NCBI GenBank assembly: GCA_035235625.1
Contig: CP141140.1
Span: 19,302,685 to 19,366,684, forward strand
Source: Saururus chinensis
Taxonomy: Eukaryota > Streptophyta > Magnoliopsida > Piperales > Saururaceae
DNA: 64,000 nucleotides
Reading direction: 5' to 3'
The position numbers were made by a program, and so were the translations under genes. The notes under the pieces are model-generated. The model made no database searches. It saw nothing but the letters and a program-made list of their open reading frames with translations, and had not been told where the DNA came from. Shown here piece after piece: positions 17,558-28,859 of the stretch (its first letter is position 1; each line of letters opens with the position of its first letter).

Positions 17558-17904
17558 GTAAGTTTAGGTGCAGAAGCAATTGAAAGTAGGACATATACTT
17601 TATGATTTCATCTTTGAATTTAGCATAAATCTTTCCTAGTTCATCACAAAATAGTAGTTTTAAGTAGGTTGTGTTAAGGAGGGCCACACACTCAATAGGC
17701 CTTTGCTCCATGACTGGTTTCAGAGCTTCTGCAAGATAAGGGCAACCCAGAAAGTGGGCTGTAAGAATTTGTACTGATATGTTTGTTCTTGCTTGATACA
17801 ATTGGAAAGTGCCACCTTGATGAGGTGCTGGTTGTGGATAATGTACAGTTGTATTCATTGTTAATTGGAAGTAAAAGTTTCCCCCTTTTCTCAATCTATT
17901 GCAG
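17558..17904 (+). other. Predicted 5'UTR intron of the plastid protein gene
   Basis: The donor GTAAGTTTAG follows CTCCCTG. The acceptor CAATCTATTGCAG is 33 bases before the ATG at 17938. The intron is 347 bp and T-rich, while the upstream exon is GC-rich. This is inferred from splice signals only; a cDNA would settle it. Confidence 0.6.
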
Positions 17905-17937
17905 CTTGATTTAGTTGGAAGGTGAAAGGGGAGGAGG

Positions 17938-18840
17938 ATGGCTGTCTCAACCTCTTTGTGTACCTTTAACCTGTTTCACCCTCTAACAACACCCAATAAG
18001 AAGCTCTTTCCGTCGAAGCTATGCATTCATCTCAAAGGATCAGGTTCATGTAAATCCCTCCGCAGGTTCACAGTCTATGCAGTAACAGAAGGTTCTGCCA
18101 AATCAAGCCAGTCAGATGAGAGAATTCCATCTTGGGCCAAACCAGATTCTGAAGAGCCTCCTCCTTGGGCACAGAAGGAAGTCAAGGACGGCTCTGAACA
18201 GACATTCCAGATTCCATACTACGCATACTTGTTGGCATCAACTATCACTGCCATTGCGGCGGTATTTTCATTCTTTTGGCCATCCGTATTATTATTTTCT
18301 CATTAGGCTGCCATCAGTTCCAGCTCTTATGTCCTCCTTAATCTGTATTGGTTATTGCAGATTGGATCAATTTTTGAGTATGCCAACCAGAAGCCTGTCT
18401 TCGGAGTTGTATATCCTGACAGTGTGTTCTATGCCCCATTGCTTGGATTCTTCGCCCTCACTGGGATTCCAACTTCTGTGAGTGTTTCCTGGACTTACAA
18501 AACCCCCTACTGCATTGAGTGTTACAGTACATGGTTACTCTTATGTCCTGACGAAATGGGTCGCAAGTTACAGAATACAGAATCTCTTTTTACAAGTTAA
18601 ACAAAACCCTTTTAGTAAGGTTCTAAAATGTTCATATCTTGTTTATGCAGTCAATACCCTCCTTGATCATTATGCTTTCATTTTAGTTTCCATGTTCTAA
18701 GTTATCCATCTTCAATATGCATTGAGAGCTCAACTATTTGGACTTTGGAACTACATCTCCAGGCTTTCTTGTGGTTCAAATCAGTGAAGGAAGCTAACAA
18801 GGCAGCAGAGGAACAAGATCGGAGGGATGGTTACCTTTAA
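17938..18840 (+). CDS. Conserved plastid-targeted two-span membrane protein
   Basis: Three exons (17938-18261, 18361-18477, 18763-18840), all phase 0 with GT-AG introns, giving 172 aa. The N-terminus (MAVSTSLCTFNLFHPL, rich in Ser, Lys and Arg, few acidic residues) looks like a chloroplast transit peptide of about 45-50 residues. A hydrophilic, proline-rich stretch follows (SWAKPDSEEPPPWAQKE). Then come two membrane segments: about 95-112 (YYAYLLASTITAIAAIGSIF) and about 128-150 (VFYAPLLGFFALTGIPTSAF). The C-terminus is charged (KEANKAAEEQDRRDGYL). Joining the exons restores ITAIAAIGSIFEYANQKPVFG and GIPTSAFLWFKSV without a break. The tidy pattern suggests a conserved plant thylakoid or envelope protein, but I do not recognise a named family and assign no function. 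Confidence 0.85.
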
Positions 18841-19517
18841 CGATAAACGTGACACCTGCTGTTGTATATGTGTGATTGATACGTCTACTACTTAACCAAT
18901 GGAATAGATTTTGATATTTGTATTCTCTACATATATCCCTGAGCCTCATTTGACCATTGCATTTGCGCTGCATATGTGCTGAGCTTTGCATTTGAGTTGC
19001 AAACTGCCGCTGAACTGCTCTTAAGTTCTGTTAAATGAACTCTTATCTCAAGGCGCCGCGCCGCCCATTGAAGCACTATGGTGTTGCAACACAGTGATAC
19101 TGTTTATACAAAGAATCCAATTGTTGATAAAAAATGACAAGTAAATAATATGTTTTTTTGTCATTTGAATTTCGATGGATTATGGGAGTAAGTCGTGTTC
19201 TCATGGCATACATGTAGAGTTCACCCTGAAAAAAGAGATCATGTTATGAATTATTTTCTACAAAATTGCAGTTGGGAATGAAACGTGTAGTGTATGCTGT
19301 CCAACTTTGTATGTGTTACTTGAGGAAAATGAGAATGATCAAGTTGTGGTCTCATCTCTAATCTCTAACCAAAATAAAAGATAGAAGCATCGGAGCACAC
19401 CTTGATTGTAAAATTCCACGAACGGGACCTTGCACATTCCTAGACCACAGTTCGCCCCTTTCCCCTCTGTAATACCATCATGAAAGTAGCGTGAGCCACA
19501 ATCCAATAGCTCTCACT
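18841..19517. other. Intergenic downstream of the plastid protein gene
   Basis: This should hold the 3'UTR in its first 200-300 bases. No gene, and no repeat with clear ends, was seen. Confidence 0.5.
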
Positions 19518-19584
19518 TGTTGGATTATAAAAGATTTTGACTTTCTAATGATTTAGAGTTTTTGAGAAAATTAGATATCTAATA
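19518..19584 (+). repeat. TRIM 5' terminal repeat
   Basis: 67 bp; pairs with 23100-23176. It ends TCTAATA where the partner has TCTAACA. Confidence 0.7.
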
Positions 19585-19626
19585 ATATAGTATTAGAGCT
19601 TCGGGTTAGAGGAGGTCTTGGGTTTA

Positions 19627-22600
19627 TGTCACGCCCGGTATTACCCGACCCGGGCCAAACTCAGTTCAAGGGCCGAACCAATACACGAGGGCGATTGATT
19701 GAAAATGATCGAGGAAAATAGCGGAAGACTTGTGCTCCAACTACGGGCAATCTAATAACAATGGAGTTTACACACTACTTTGAATAAGAGTAAATAGGTA
19801 TAATCAAAAGAGTTAAACTTTAAATTAAACCATAATCTCAAATTCACATACTAATAATTCACAGCCACACACTTGGCTCCAAAACAAGGTTTCAAACGAA
19901 GCTAAAGATATAGTATATCATAAGTCTAAGACAAGGATCATCCACAAGGTTCTAACATCTAAATAAGATGAATGAAGAGACATGCAAAACTAAGAGCCTC
20001 CACAACTACTCCTAAGCTCTCTCTGACCTTTTCTTATATAGAGGATCCTGTTCGTCTGCGTGTCATGCCACACAGCCCCAAAACAAAACAAGAAAATAGG
20101 GTGAGTATAAAAATTCAATAATGGTTTTTAATGTAGCTATAAGGATCAAAAAAACATAACGACATGACAATGAAGCAAATCAGATCTAAGATTAACATGT
20201 TATACTACTTTTTAATCTTACATTCATATTACATAAACTTACAGAATAGTGTCTCAATCACACCATTTCTGATCATGCATTCATATCACATAAACATGCA
20301 TAATAGTGTCTCAATTACACTATTTCTGATCATGCATTCATATCACACAAATCTGCATAATAGTGTCATAATCACACTATTTCTAATCATGTATTCATAT
20401 CACATAAACCTGTATGATAGTTCTCAATCACACCCTTTCTGATCATGCATTCATATCCCATCAAATTCATTCACCCTGCACGACAAACATGCCAAACACA
20501 TGATACACAATCATGCATAACATTCATCATCAACATGCATCAATACAAAAGGTGAATGTCTCCATTAAGGAGTAAACACAAGTATTGCCACACAGGCAAG
20601 AAACGGTTAAGGCCACGAGGGCAAGACAGTCAAATTTTTACACAGGAAATGAAAAAGAGTTGAGGTTGTCAATTCCTAAAGCTGCTCGCCCTGGACAATC
20701 CTGGCGAAGGATGTCTCATTCTCACACAGAGAATCTAGAGCAGGGGTGTTTGCCCAAGGACATTTCCTACAGAGGGGAGAGCCCGAATTCCCACACAGGG
20801 AACCCTAGAACACATGGTAGCGAGTGCACACGACATACCACTCTGGATTCATAGGGTCCAGATGACACTCATAATAATAATCTCAAATTCGCAAAACAAG
20901 TACACAACTCGTCCCCACATAATTCCATCTCTTTAGACTCAACCTGGGGAGTATACACGTTCCACACATGAACTTAAATCGAAAACATGTCCTTTCAGAC
21001 CAACCAAGTTTTGATTAATTCACCGAGCGATCAATCTAGCACGCAATCTTAAGCATTGCATACAATCGATTAAATTTCGGTTAACCAACGGTAAAACCTC
21101 ATTCATAAAGTCCAATCCATAATGCATACTATCATAATACATCTGTGAGCAAGATCTACGTGGGCTCCAACACATGGAACGTGGTCCTAATCAGTCCCCT
21201 CATGCATCATAATTACCTCATAATTAACTACAATGTCATAGTAGATTCCTCATACATGTGTGTTCATGCATATCCTAAACATACAATTAATGTTTTGATA
21301 TAAACTCATAAGACAACTTATGCATACTTAACACATTTGAAATAATGAATTCTAACTGAAATCAAAACAAAATCTACCATAAAACTTAAATCCATCAATG
21401 TAGAATCAAACGCTCATTCCCACAAGCATGATTTTTCACACAATAAGCCACAACATGATCACATCAATTTCCCATAAACCATCCATAGCATAAGAGAACA
21501 CATTTCACCATTTGCTATATGACATCCCTACCAGAAACATAGTCTAATCACAAGAATTCCAACATTCTAAGTTCCAACGTATACCAATATCAACATGAAT
21601 AATTGTCAAAATATAATATAATACCCCATGATAATCACTTAAACATAATCCATAAATTTTCATCATCAATTCCACACCTCCAGTAGCCCAATTCAACATA
21701 ATACACTTTCCATAACCTTTAAAAACATTAAAATGGAGTAAAAACTTTGAAATGAGCAAAATTTCAAAAATAGCAAAACTATTGTGTAGCCGTTTGAACG
21801 CCCTACGAGGTTGTTCGATCGGCTATATAGAAAATTAGCCAAAAATACAGTGTTGCCGATCAATCGCCCTAGTAGGCCATTCAATCGCCAATATAACAGT
21901 TTTGACCTTCTTCTTTATTTCGAATTTCAAAACTGAGACTCTATTAAAACAACTTAAAATATCTATATACCTAAACACCATTAAAACTTTACCAAACTTT
22001 TCAGAATGTTAATCTACACTATCTAAAGGCAAAACCCTAAGAAATCGGAATAAGAAATTAACATTTACTAATCCCACCATTAAAGCACTAAATCAAACAA
22101 ATCCATTCCAAGTAAACTATAAAAATCGAGATTTTACCATAAGGAAACTGAGATTTGAAAACCCATTACCTTGTCACTTGTTTAGATTCAAATTTGACCT
22201 TTACCCTTCTTGAAAACCTTCCAAAAACATAGTGTCTAAGTTAAACTCTATTAAAAATCGATTTAACATTGAAAACCTTGAAGAAATCTTAGATCTAAGG
22301 TTTGTTAAGCATAAAAAACGAATTTTGATAAGTAGGGTTTGAAGTGAGGGAATAAATGAGTGACTTTGATGCTTGAAATCAAATTAAATCAAAGGAAAAA
22401 TGATAGATTAAGAATGAATTAGGAGGAAATCTAGCATTAAGCTTAATTAAGGAAAAACATATCTTAATCCCTTCTAATCTGGGCCTAATTGGGGAATTAG
22501 GCCTTAATCACCTCCTTTCAGCTTATTCTCAAAATGGAAATGACTCAGCCCTTTTTCCATTTATAGTAGGGCTTGAGGTATACTTAATGAACTAATGAGG

Positions 22601-22984
22601 TGTAAATAAAATTTTAGGCTAAAAATAAGTATTTTACAAACTTGAGTACTAATTAAATCCGTAAAAATTATAAAATTTTTTATATGAGCTTATGTTGATG
22701 CTTGGGGCATTTTTGTCCAAAAATCCTAATTCTGTCAGTGGGGCCCACAGGGGGGTCCCACCAAACCCTAATTTTGGGAAAAATTAGTAAAAAATCCCAA
22801 AAAATTATAATTGACTAAAAACTACTTAAAACTCATAAATATATAGTTAGTTTTGCTTAAAACCTTTAGAAATCCTATTTATTTTAGAAAACCAGAGAAT
22901 TTAAATCAGAAAAACGCGTAAACCACACATTAAGTGATAAATAACATTAAAAATAAACCGGTTCAAAAATTGAGAGTCCTTACA
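19627..22984. mobile_element. Solo LTR (~3.36 kb) of a probable Ty3/gypsy element
   Basis: The left end is TGTCACGCCCGGTATTACCC and the right end GAGAGTCCTTACA, so it has TG...CA termini. The flanking 5 bp are GTTTA (19622-19626) and ATTTA (22985-22989), a duplication with one change. There is no second LTR, primer site or polyprotein, so this is a solo LTR left by recombination. Long LTRs beginning TGTCAC(G)CCC are common in plant gypsy elements; the clade is an inference. Inside are a 57-bp tandem array at 20222-20448, a run of ACACAGG words at 20590-20810 and a paired-dyad cassette at 21788-21900. Confidence 0.8.
20222..20460 (+). repeat. 57-bp tandem repeat inside the solo LTR, four copies plus a stub
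   Basis: Copies start at 20222, 20279, 20336, 20393 (57-bp steps) and a partial one at 20449. Each begins ATTCATAT(T/C)ACA and ends TTTCT(G/A)ATCATG. Copies differ by only a few bases. LTR-internal tandem repeats of this kind are common and non-coding. Confidence 0.85.
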
Positions 22985-23099
22985 ATTTAAGTCTCGTTGG
23001 AGGCATTTATACCTCATTTCAAGTCTTGTTGGAGGCATTTATACCCTATTTTATATTTTACGTGCTACGCTTGGTGGACACTTGCACGTGATAAGGGGG

Positions 23100-23176
23100 T
23101 GTTAGATTATAAAAGAAATATAAAAGATTTGTACTTCCTAACGGCTCGAGCTTTTAGGAAACTTGGTTATCTAACA
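23100..23176 (+). repeat. TRIM 3' terminal repeat
   Basis: 77 bp, TGTTAG...TAACA, preceded by the polypurine tract ATAAGGGGG and followed by CCACT, the near-match of the left target duplication. Confidence 0.7.
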
Positions 23177-23797
23177 CCACTTACCTTGGCTTGAGGTAGT
23201 ATGCATCCGGCGCATCTTACTGGACATGCGTTTAGAGCATCTCGCACCTATTGGATAGGTTTGAGGATTTGCTTGTGTCATTGGATTTTAATTTGATGGC
23301 TAGCAATGTACTTAGTGTATGTGTGATCAAATGTGTCATAAGCTATTAGATTTAGATCCGATGGTCTTAAAAGTCTAGGTTCACATAGTCGCATGTGAGT
23401 TTAGGATCTTATAAATGAGCCTCTTATATAATTAGTAAGTAGATGAGAAAATGTTATATGTACGCCCCCTCAAAACATGAGAGGGGTTGGGGCTTTTCTA
23501 CCACTACGTCAACTCTCTCTGCCCCCTCAAAAGAGGATGGGTGTTCACTAACCACATAGTCACCATGATTTTTACCATTCCAATCCAATCTTGCACTAGG
23601 AGAAGCATTTTTCAACCATAAAAAAAATGACAAAAAATCACAATTATACTACACAAGAGCCTTAGCATAGTACATGGCATGCCTTTATGTATTATGTTAG
23701 GGCCCTTATATAAGCCTGGCCATGGTTTTTGTCATGGAATGGAATGTAGTCGGGAAAGCATTTTCCTACAATTTTTAGATGTGATCACGTGAATGAT
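23177..23797. other. Spacer between the TRIM and the old copia element
   Basis: About 620 bp without a gene. Nothing structured seen apart from AT-rich single-copy-looking sequence. Confidence 0.5.
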
Positions 23798-23907
23798 TGT
23801 TGTTAACCATATAGCCATCCCAAGTGGTCATGTGTTGGGCGTTGTATAAATGGCCTCTCTATATTCTATTCCAATTAATGAAAACCATCACTTCAAGAAA
23901 AGTCTGC
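23798..23907 (+). repeat. 5' LTR of the old copia element
   Basis: About 110 bp, ending GTCTGCA directly before the primer-binding site. A TATA-like TTGTATAAATGG lies near 23842-23854, matching TTGTATAAATAG in the 3' copy. The left boundary is uncertain by a few bases. Confidence 0.65.
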
Positions 23908-24299
23908 ATGGTCTCAAGAGCCAGAAGAGGGTGCTCCGAATTCTCCACTCCAAAATTTTTTCCAGATTCGGATTTCTTGCTTTGCTGTCCACCATTGTTA
24001 CGAGATTTTGAAGCTTTGGATCAAGTTGCAAGTTTATATGGTAAGATAATAAGTTTCTCAAAAGCTCGAGATATTATGAAAGGAAAATTTTTATTTATTT
24101 ATATTATAATCTAATATCTCCCCTTACGTACAAACATCTATCAAGTACAACACTTGAAACATAATTGAGATATAAATATTTCAACAAGACTTGAACCCAG
24201 GACCTCCTGGAGCATCTTTTATATTAATATAACTGATATTAGGGATTTTACTTCTACTATTTGACATTAACAATCTACCATCTTCAATCAAAATTTTGG

Positions 24300-24675
24300 T
24301 CTCCATTCTTTCTTTTCTAGTTACTGTTAAGCTTGATTCAACTAATTTTCTGGTATAGAGAGCTCAGATGCAAAGTGTTCTTATTGCATTTTATTTGTTC
24401 GGCTATCTTGATGGGTCAAATCCTTGTCTTCATGCACAAGTTTTTGACGATTCTAGCAAGCTTCTTCCGAATGCAATTTATGTTGATTGGCAAGTTCATA
24501 ACATTCATCTTGTTACTTGCATCAAGTTCACGTTATCTACTTTGCTTCTGCATGTCTAGCAATCTCGATTTACGTCTCTCTCCACATTTCATGTTCTGAA
24601 TCTCTGGTTACTATTACATAAGTTTCATTGTACCGCATCCACAACAGAATATTTAGATCGACCGAAAAAGACTTA
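24300..24675 (+). pseudogene. Copia gag fragment (first part)
   Basis: Reads KLDSTNFLV*RAQMQSVLIA then FGYLDGS, the typical start of a copia Gag (UBN2-like) domain; a TAG replaces the usual Trp. The frame is then cut by the CACTA insertion at 24676. No functional product is expected. Confidence 0.7.
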
Positions 24676-24689
24676 CACTGCAACAAAAA

Positions 24690-25170
24690 ATACTGTTAGT
24701 GATCATAGTTATAAGCATTACTAATAATAGTATAAGTGTTGCTAAAATACGAGTTGTTATTGTTTATTAGCGATGCTTACGTAAAGCATCATTAATAGTG
24801 CACATTAGCAACATTTATTCATATATTATTAATAATTTTAATATTAGCAATCTATAGTAAAGTGTCACTAATAGTAAATTATTAACGACGTATAATACTT
24901 AAGCGTTGCTAATAATTGATTATTAGCAATGTTTTACTACATGTCACTAATATAAAAAATTATTTTAAAAAATAAATAATAACTTATTAGCTACGCATAG
25001 ATATAAGCGTCAATAATAATTAATTATTAGCAACGCTTTTGCATGCGTTGTAAATAAAAATTTTAAAAATAATAAAAAAATAATTTTTAAAGTGTCATTA
25101 ATGAAAAAATATATTTTTTTAAAAAAATGTGTATTAGTGACGCTTTTTGAAGCATTGCTAATACTTCATA
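24690..25170. repeat. Left subterminal repeats of the CACTA element
   Basis: Roughly a dozen degenerate copies of TTAGCAACGCTT or AAGCGTTGCTAATA occur in both orientations. They are more decayed here than at the right end. Confidence 0.7.
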
Positions 25171-25229
25171 AAAAAATTAAAAAAATAAAAAACCTTCAGC
25201 GAAAAACTTTAGAAATTTTTTTTAAAAAT

Positions 25230-25755
25230 TCTGGCACTGGAATCTGGCGGAAGTGCCGAATCTGGCACTGGTGGGAGGTTGGAGCATAGAGGGGGTGTAG
25301 TGACCGTGAGCAGGGAAGAGGGAGGAGGTAGGTGGCCGGATTCCAGTGGGGAGCCAGAATCCAGTCCCCCCCTTCTCTATTGAGGCGGGCGGGGGGAAGG
25401 GGGGCGGGGGAGGGAGCGGGAGGGAGGCCGGGATTGTGGGCATCGGGGAGAGAAGGCCAAAGGCAGACGGCTAAAGGCGGCTACGGGGTGGGGCATAGGA
25501 GGGGAGGAACTGCCAAGAGGGAGGTCGGGATTGTGAGCACTGGGAAGAAAGGGTCAGGGGCAGATGCGGGGTGGTTGCGACTAGAGCGGAGTGGGGTTGT
25601 TGGAGCTGGAGAGGATTGGGGTGGTGGCTAGGGCCAGACGCGAGCGGCGGAAGGCGGATATGGGGTGGGGCACGAGAGGGGAGGGGCCGTGGGAATGAAG
25701 TGGGGTGGACGGAGGCACATGAGTGACGAACAAGCGGCTAACGGCAGTGGAGGAT
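25230..25755. other. GC-rich internal segment of the CACTA element
   Basis: G-rich on the plus strand with many GGGG runs. It continues after the solo LTR at 27190-27260 with a similar GGCGGCGG style. The long frames over it are a by-product of composition. It could be a decayed captured gene piece, but no protein is recognisable. Confidence 0.4.
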
Positions 25756-27184
25756 TGATCATTTATAATTAAACCATTTGCAAGTGTACAAGGTAATTGT
25801 ACTAGGATAAGTATTTAAGGGTTGTCGAACCTCAGGGACGGATGAATTATTACTAAATCTAAAGAGGAATTTGCTAATTAAAAACTAAAACAAACTTAAA
25901 CTTAAATTAAGCAAAAGAAAGGAATCAACTAGTTTAAAATAAGAGATTAATATGATGAAAATTACTTAGGAAATTGAATCCACTATAAAACCATAACAAT
26001 TCCTTAACTTTTAATCTAAATCTAGTGTGAATATGAACAAGTATTCTCAGCTACAAGTTAGAATTACTTCAAAAAGAATCATTAATTAACTTCCATGGCA
26101 TGAACTATCTTCGACAATAGCACAAATCATCTACACTAAATTAGCTATAGGCATGACCCGTCTAATTTTAGTATAACTCATCCAAGTCATTAATTATCTG
26201 AATATTAAAACTATTGTATGACCATCTCATCTAAATCACAGAAATTAGAATCGATGCAAATATTAAAACTACATCAATCTATCATCTACAAGACAATAAA
26301 TCAACATAGATTTGAATAAACATGAAAAGCTCTTCCATTAAAAAGGAATTCCATATCATACAATTATCGTCATTCACAACTGAGATCTAAATTAAAAAGA
26401 AAAAAAACTGAAACTTATCTATAGCTTTATCAACTTCTAAGTAAAAGAAAAGTCTAGCCTTCCATGGTAGAAGAAAGCACTTGAATCTCCATTAAAAACT
26501 TTGAGTTCTTCTCCATCTTCTTCTTCCTTTTTCTCTTCATAAAATCTACTGGAATCCTCTAATTTTAAGCCAAATATGTCTTTTTATAAGCATAAGTTCC
26601 GTAGGAAGAAGTCCAATATGAAAAGGATTGAAATTTGGGTCAAACAAGGAAACTGCACGTTATGCCGTTCGAACGCCCTGCATGCCCGTTCGAACGCTTA
26701 TACTGAGTTTTTCTTCAAAATCACGTTATCCCGTTCGAACGCCCTGCAGCCCGTTCAAACGGCTACAGTGTTTCTGCAATCTAGACAGTTTTCTTGGACA
26801 GTCCATATTCTGTTTATTAAGCTTTTCTTCATGTCCATATTAGTTTCCAACTTGTTTATAACTCCGAAATGTTGTCCAAATCACTTTAAAGCATGTCAAG
26901 ATTATTTTGAACTATTTCAAACATCGTCTAAGTACCTCGATAAGCGCACTTTTCCTATAAAATATAAAATATCATACTTTAGACATGTATAATGTAATTA
27001 AAATTCCAACTTGATTTAAATACACATCTAAACTACTAATAACTACAAAATTATTAATAATTAAACTAAAATACTAATATCTATCTTAATCTAAATAAAG
27101 CATAAATAACTCTAAATTATCCTAATCTATACTAGCAAATAAGGTAAAAAACATATAAAATAGATATAAATTTCATACTTATCA
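25756..27184. mobile_element. Solo LTR (1429 bp) nested in the CACTA element
   Basis: Left end TGATCATTTATAATTAAACC, right end TTTCATACTTATCA (TG...CA). A perfect 5-bp target duplication AGGAT flanks it (25751-25755 and 27185-27189). No polyprotein or second LTR. Segments such as GTACAAGGTAATTGTACTAG and GTCGAACCTCAGGGACGG near the left end are common in plant LTR elements. It holds a paired-dyad cassette at 26663-26772. Confidence 0.85.
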
Positions 27185-27479
27185 AGGATAGGCGGCGGAC
27201 AGTGGATGACGGCGGGGGGAGGAGAGAAGGGGGGAGGGTGTTGAAGAAAAACACACACGCGGGCCATTTTTGCATCACACGCACAATGTTTTCTAACAAT
27301 GGTTAGAGAGCGTTGCAAATGACTTAAATTCATTTGCGACGCTTCATCTAAGCATCACAAACATTAATTTTTAGCAACGTTTAAAATGCGTCGCAATTAG
27401 TTTTCATTTGCGACGCTTATAAATAAGCATCACACCAACCATATTATTTGTGACGCTTATCCATAAGCGTCGCAAATAC

Positions 27480-28690
27480 TATTACCCCCTCCTCTCTCTC
27501 TCCCTCTCTCCTCCCTCCCTCCCTCTCTCCCCTCTCTCTATATCCTCTTTATTTTATATTTTATATTTAAAAATTAATTAAAATATAAATAAATTAAAAT
27601 ATATTAGAGATGCATAGGACTATGCATTGCTAATATAAAATATAAAATAAATAAAATAAAAAAGTTTCATCTCACTCCTTCTCTCTCTACCCTCTCCTCT
27701 CACTCCCTCTCTCCTCCCTATATCTCTATCTCCTTCTTATCTCTTCCTCTCTCTCTCTTCTCTCTCCTTCCTATCGCTCCCTCCCTCTCTCTCTCTCTTC
27801 TCTCTCTCCCTCTCTCCTCCCTCTCTCTCCTCCCTCTCTTTATATCCTCTCTATTTTATATTTTTATTTTAAAAATTATTTAAAATATAAATAAATTAAA
27901 ATGTATTAGTGACGCATAGGACTATGTATCGCTAATATTAAGGGTATTAGGGATACATAGCTAATACTCTAAGGTATCACTAATATATTTTTATTTATTT
28001 AATTTTTAATTAATTTTAAAATATAAAATATAAAATAAATAAAATAATATTTTTTCTCTCTCTCATCACCCCTCTCTCTAGCCTCTCTCTCTCTCCTCCC
28101 TCCTCCCTCCTCTCTAGTCTCTCTCCTCCCTCCCTCTCTCCTCCCTCTCTCTCTCTCTTCTCCCTATCTCTCTCTCTTCTCCCTCTCTCCTCTCTCACTC
28201 TCTCTCTATATCATCTCTATGTTATATTTTATATTTTAAAATTAATTAGAATATAAAAAATTAAAATGTATTAGCGATGTATATGCCTATACATTGCTAA
28301 TACTTTCAGGTATTAGGGACATATAGTACTATATGTCGCTAATAAATTTTTATTTATTTATTTTTAATTAATTTTTAAATAAAAAGATAAAATAAATAAA
28401 ATAAAAAATTTTCCTCTCTCTCTCCCCCATCTCACTCTTCACTTTCTCTCTCTCCGTCTCTCACGTCCCCCTCTCACTCTACTCTCTCTCCTCCCTTTCT
28501 CTCTCTCATCCCTCTCTCTTTCTCTCTCTCCTCCTCCCTCTCTCTCACCTCTCCCCTCTCTCTCCTCTCTCTCTCCTCACTCTCACTCTCTCCTCACACT
28601 CTCTTTCCATGCACTCTCTTCACTCTCTCTTTTATTATAAATTATATTTTAAAATTAATAAAAAATTTTAAGAAATAAAATATATTATAT
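27480..28690. repeat. Tandem array of ~365-bp units with CT-rich tracts
   Basis: About three and a half units. Each has a (CT)n/CCCTCTCT block, then TATATCCTCT, an AT-rich TTTTATATTTTA block, then a dyad such as TTAGAGATGCATAGGACTAT with a mirror ATGCATTGCTAATA. Unit starts fall near 27655, 28020 and 28385. It lies inside the CACTA element just before the right subterminal array. Confidence 0.65.
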
Positions 28691-28859
28691 ATAAATAGTG
28701 AAATTTAAATATATTATTAACACTACTTTTTATTAAAAATTTTATATTTATTTATTATATATAAATAGTAAATATTGAATAAAATATAGTATATTTAGGA
28801 AGTTTATTATAAAAATTTTAAAATTTATTTATTATTTATTAAATAAAATTAATTAATAA

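Larger units (their letters stand above)
19518..23176 (+). mobile_element. TRIM-type miniature LTR retrotransposon split by a solo LTR
   Basis: Short terminal repeats lie at 19518-19584 and 23100-23176. Both begin TGTTRGATTATAAAAGA and end near TATCTAA(T/C)A. A primer-binding-like site (TAGTATTAGAGCTT, close to the plant initiator Met tRNA complement) follows the left repeat. A polypurine tract (ATAAGGGGG) precedes the right one. Flanking 5-bp duplications are TCACT (19513-19517) and CCACT (23177-23181), one mismatch. Without the nested 3.36-kb insertion the element is about 296 bp with no coding capacity, as in TRIM elements. Non-autonomous, mobilised by others when active. Confidence 0.75.

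Noticed and set aside
16953..17894. 313-codon open frame on the minus strand
   Set aside because: It crosses the predicted leader intron and GC-rich leader of the plus-strand plastid gene, has no recognisable domain, and its composition changes abruptly at the island edge. A by-product of GC content is more likely.
20164..20442. 92-codon frame with repeating HSYHINLHNSVSIT-like text
   Set aside because: It is the reading of the 57-bp tandem repeat in the solo LTR; 57 is divisible by three, so the frame stays open by chance.
25222..25631. Overlapping Gly/Arg-rich and Pro-rich frames inside the CACTA element
   Set aside because: These arise from G-rich composition, with no domain and no splice structure.
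28016..28198. Arg/Glu-rich minus-strand frame
   Set aside because: It is the reading of a CT microsatellite-like tract.
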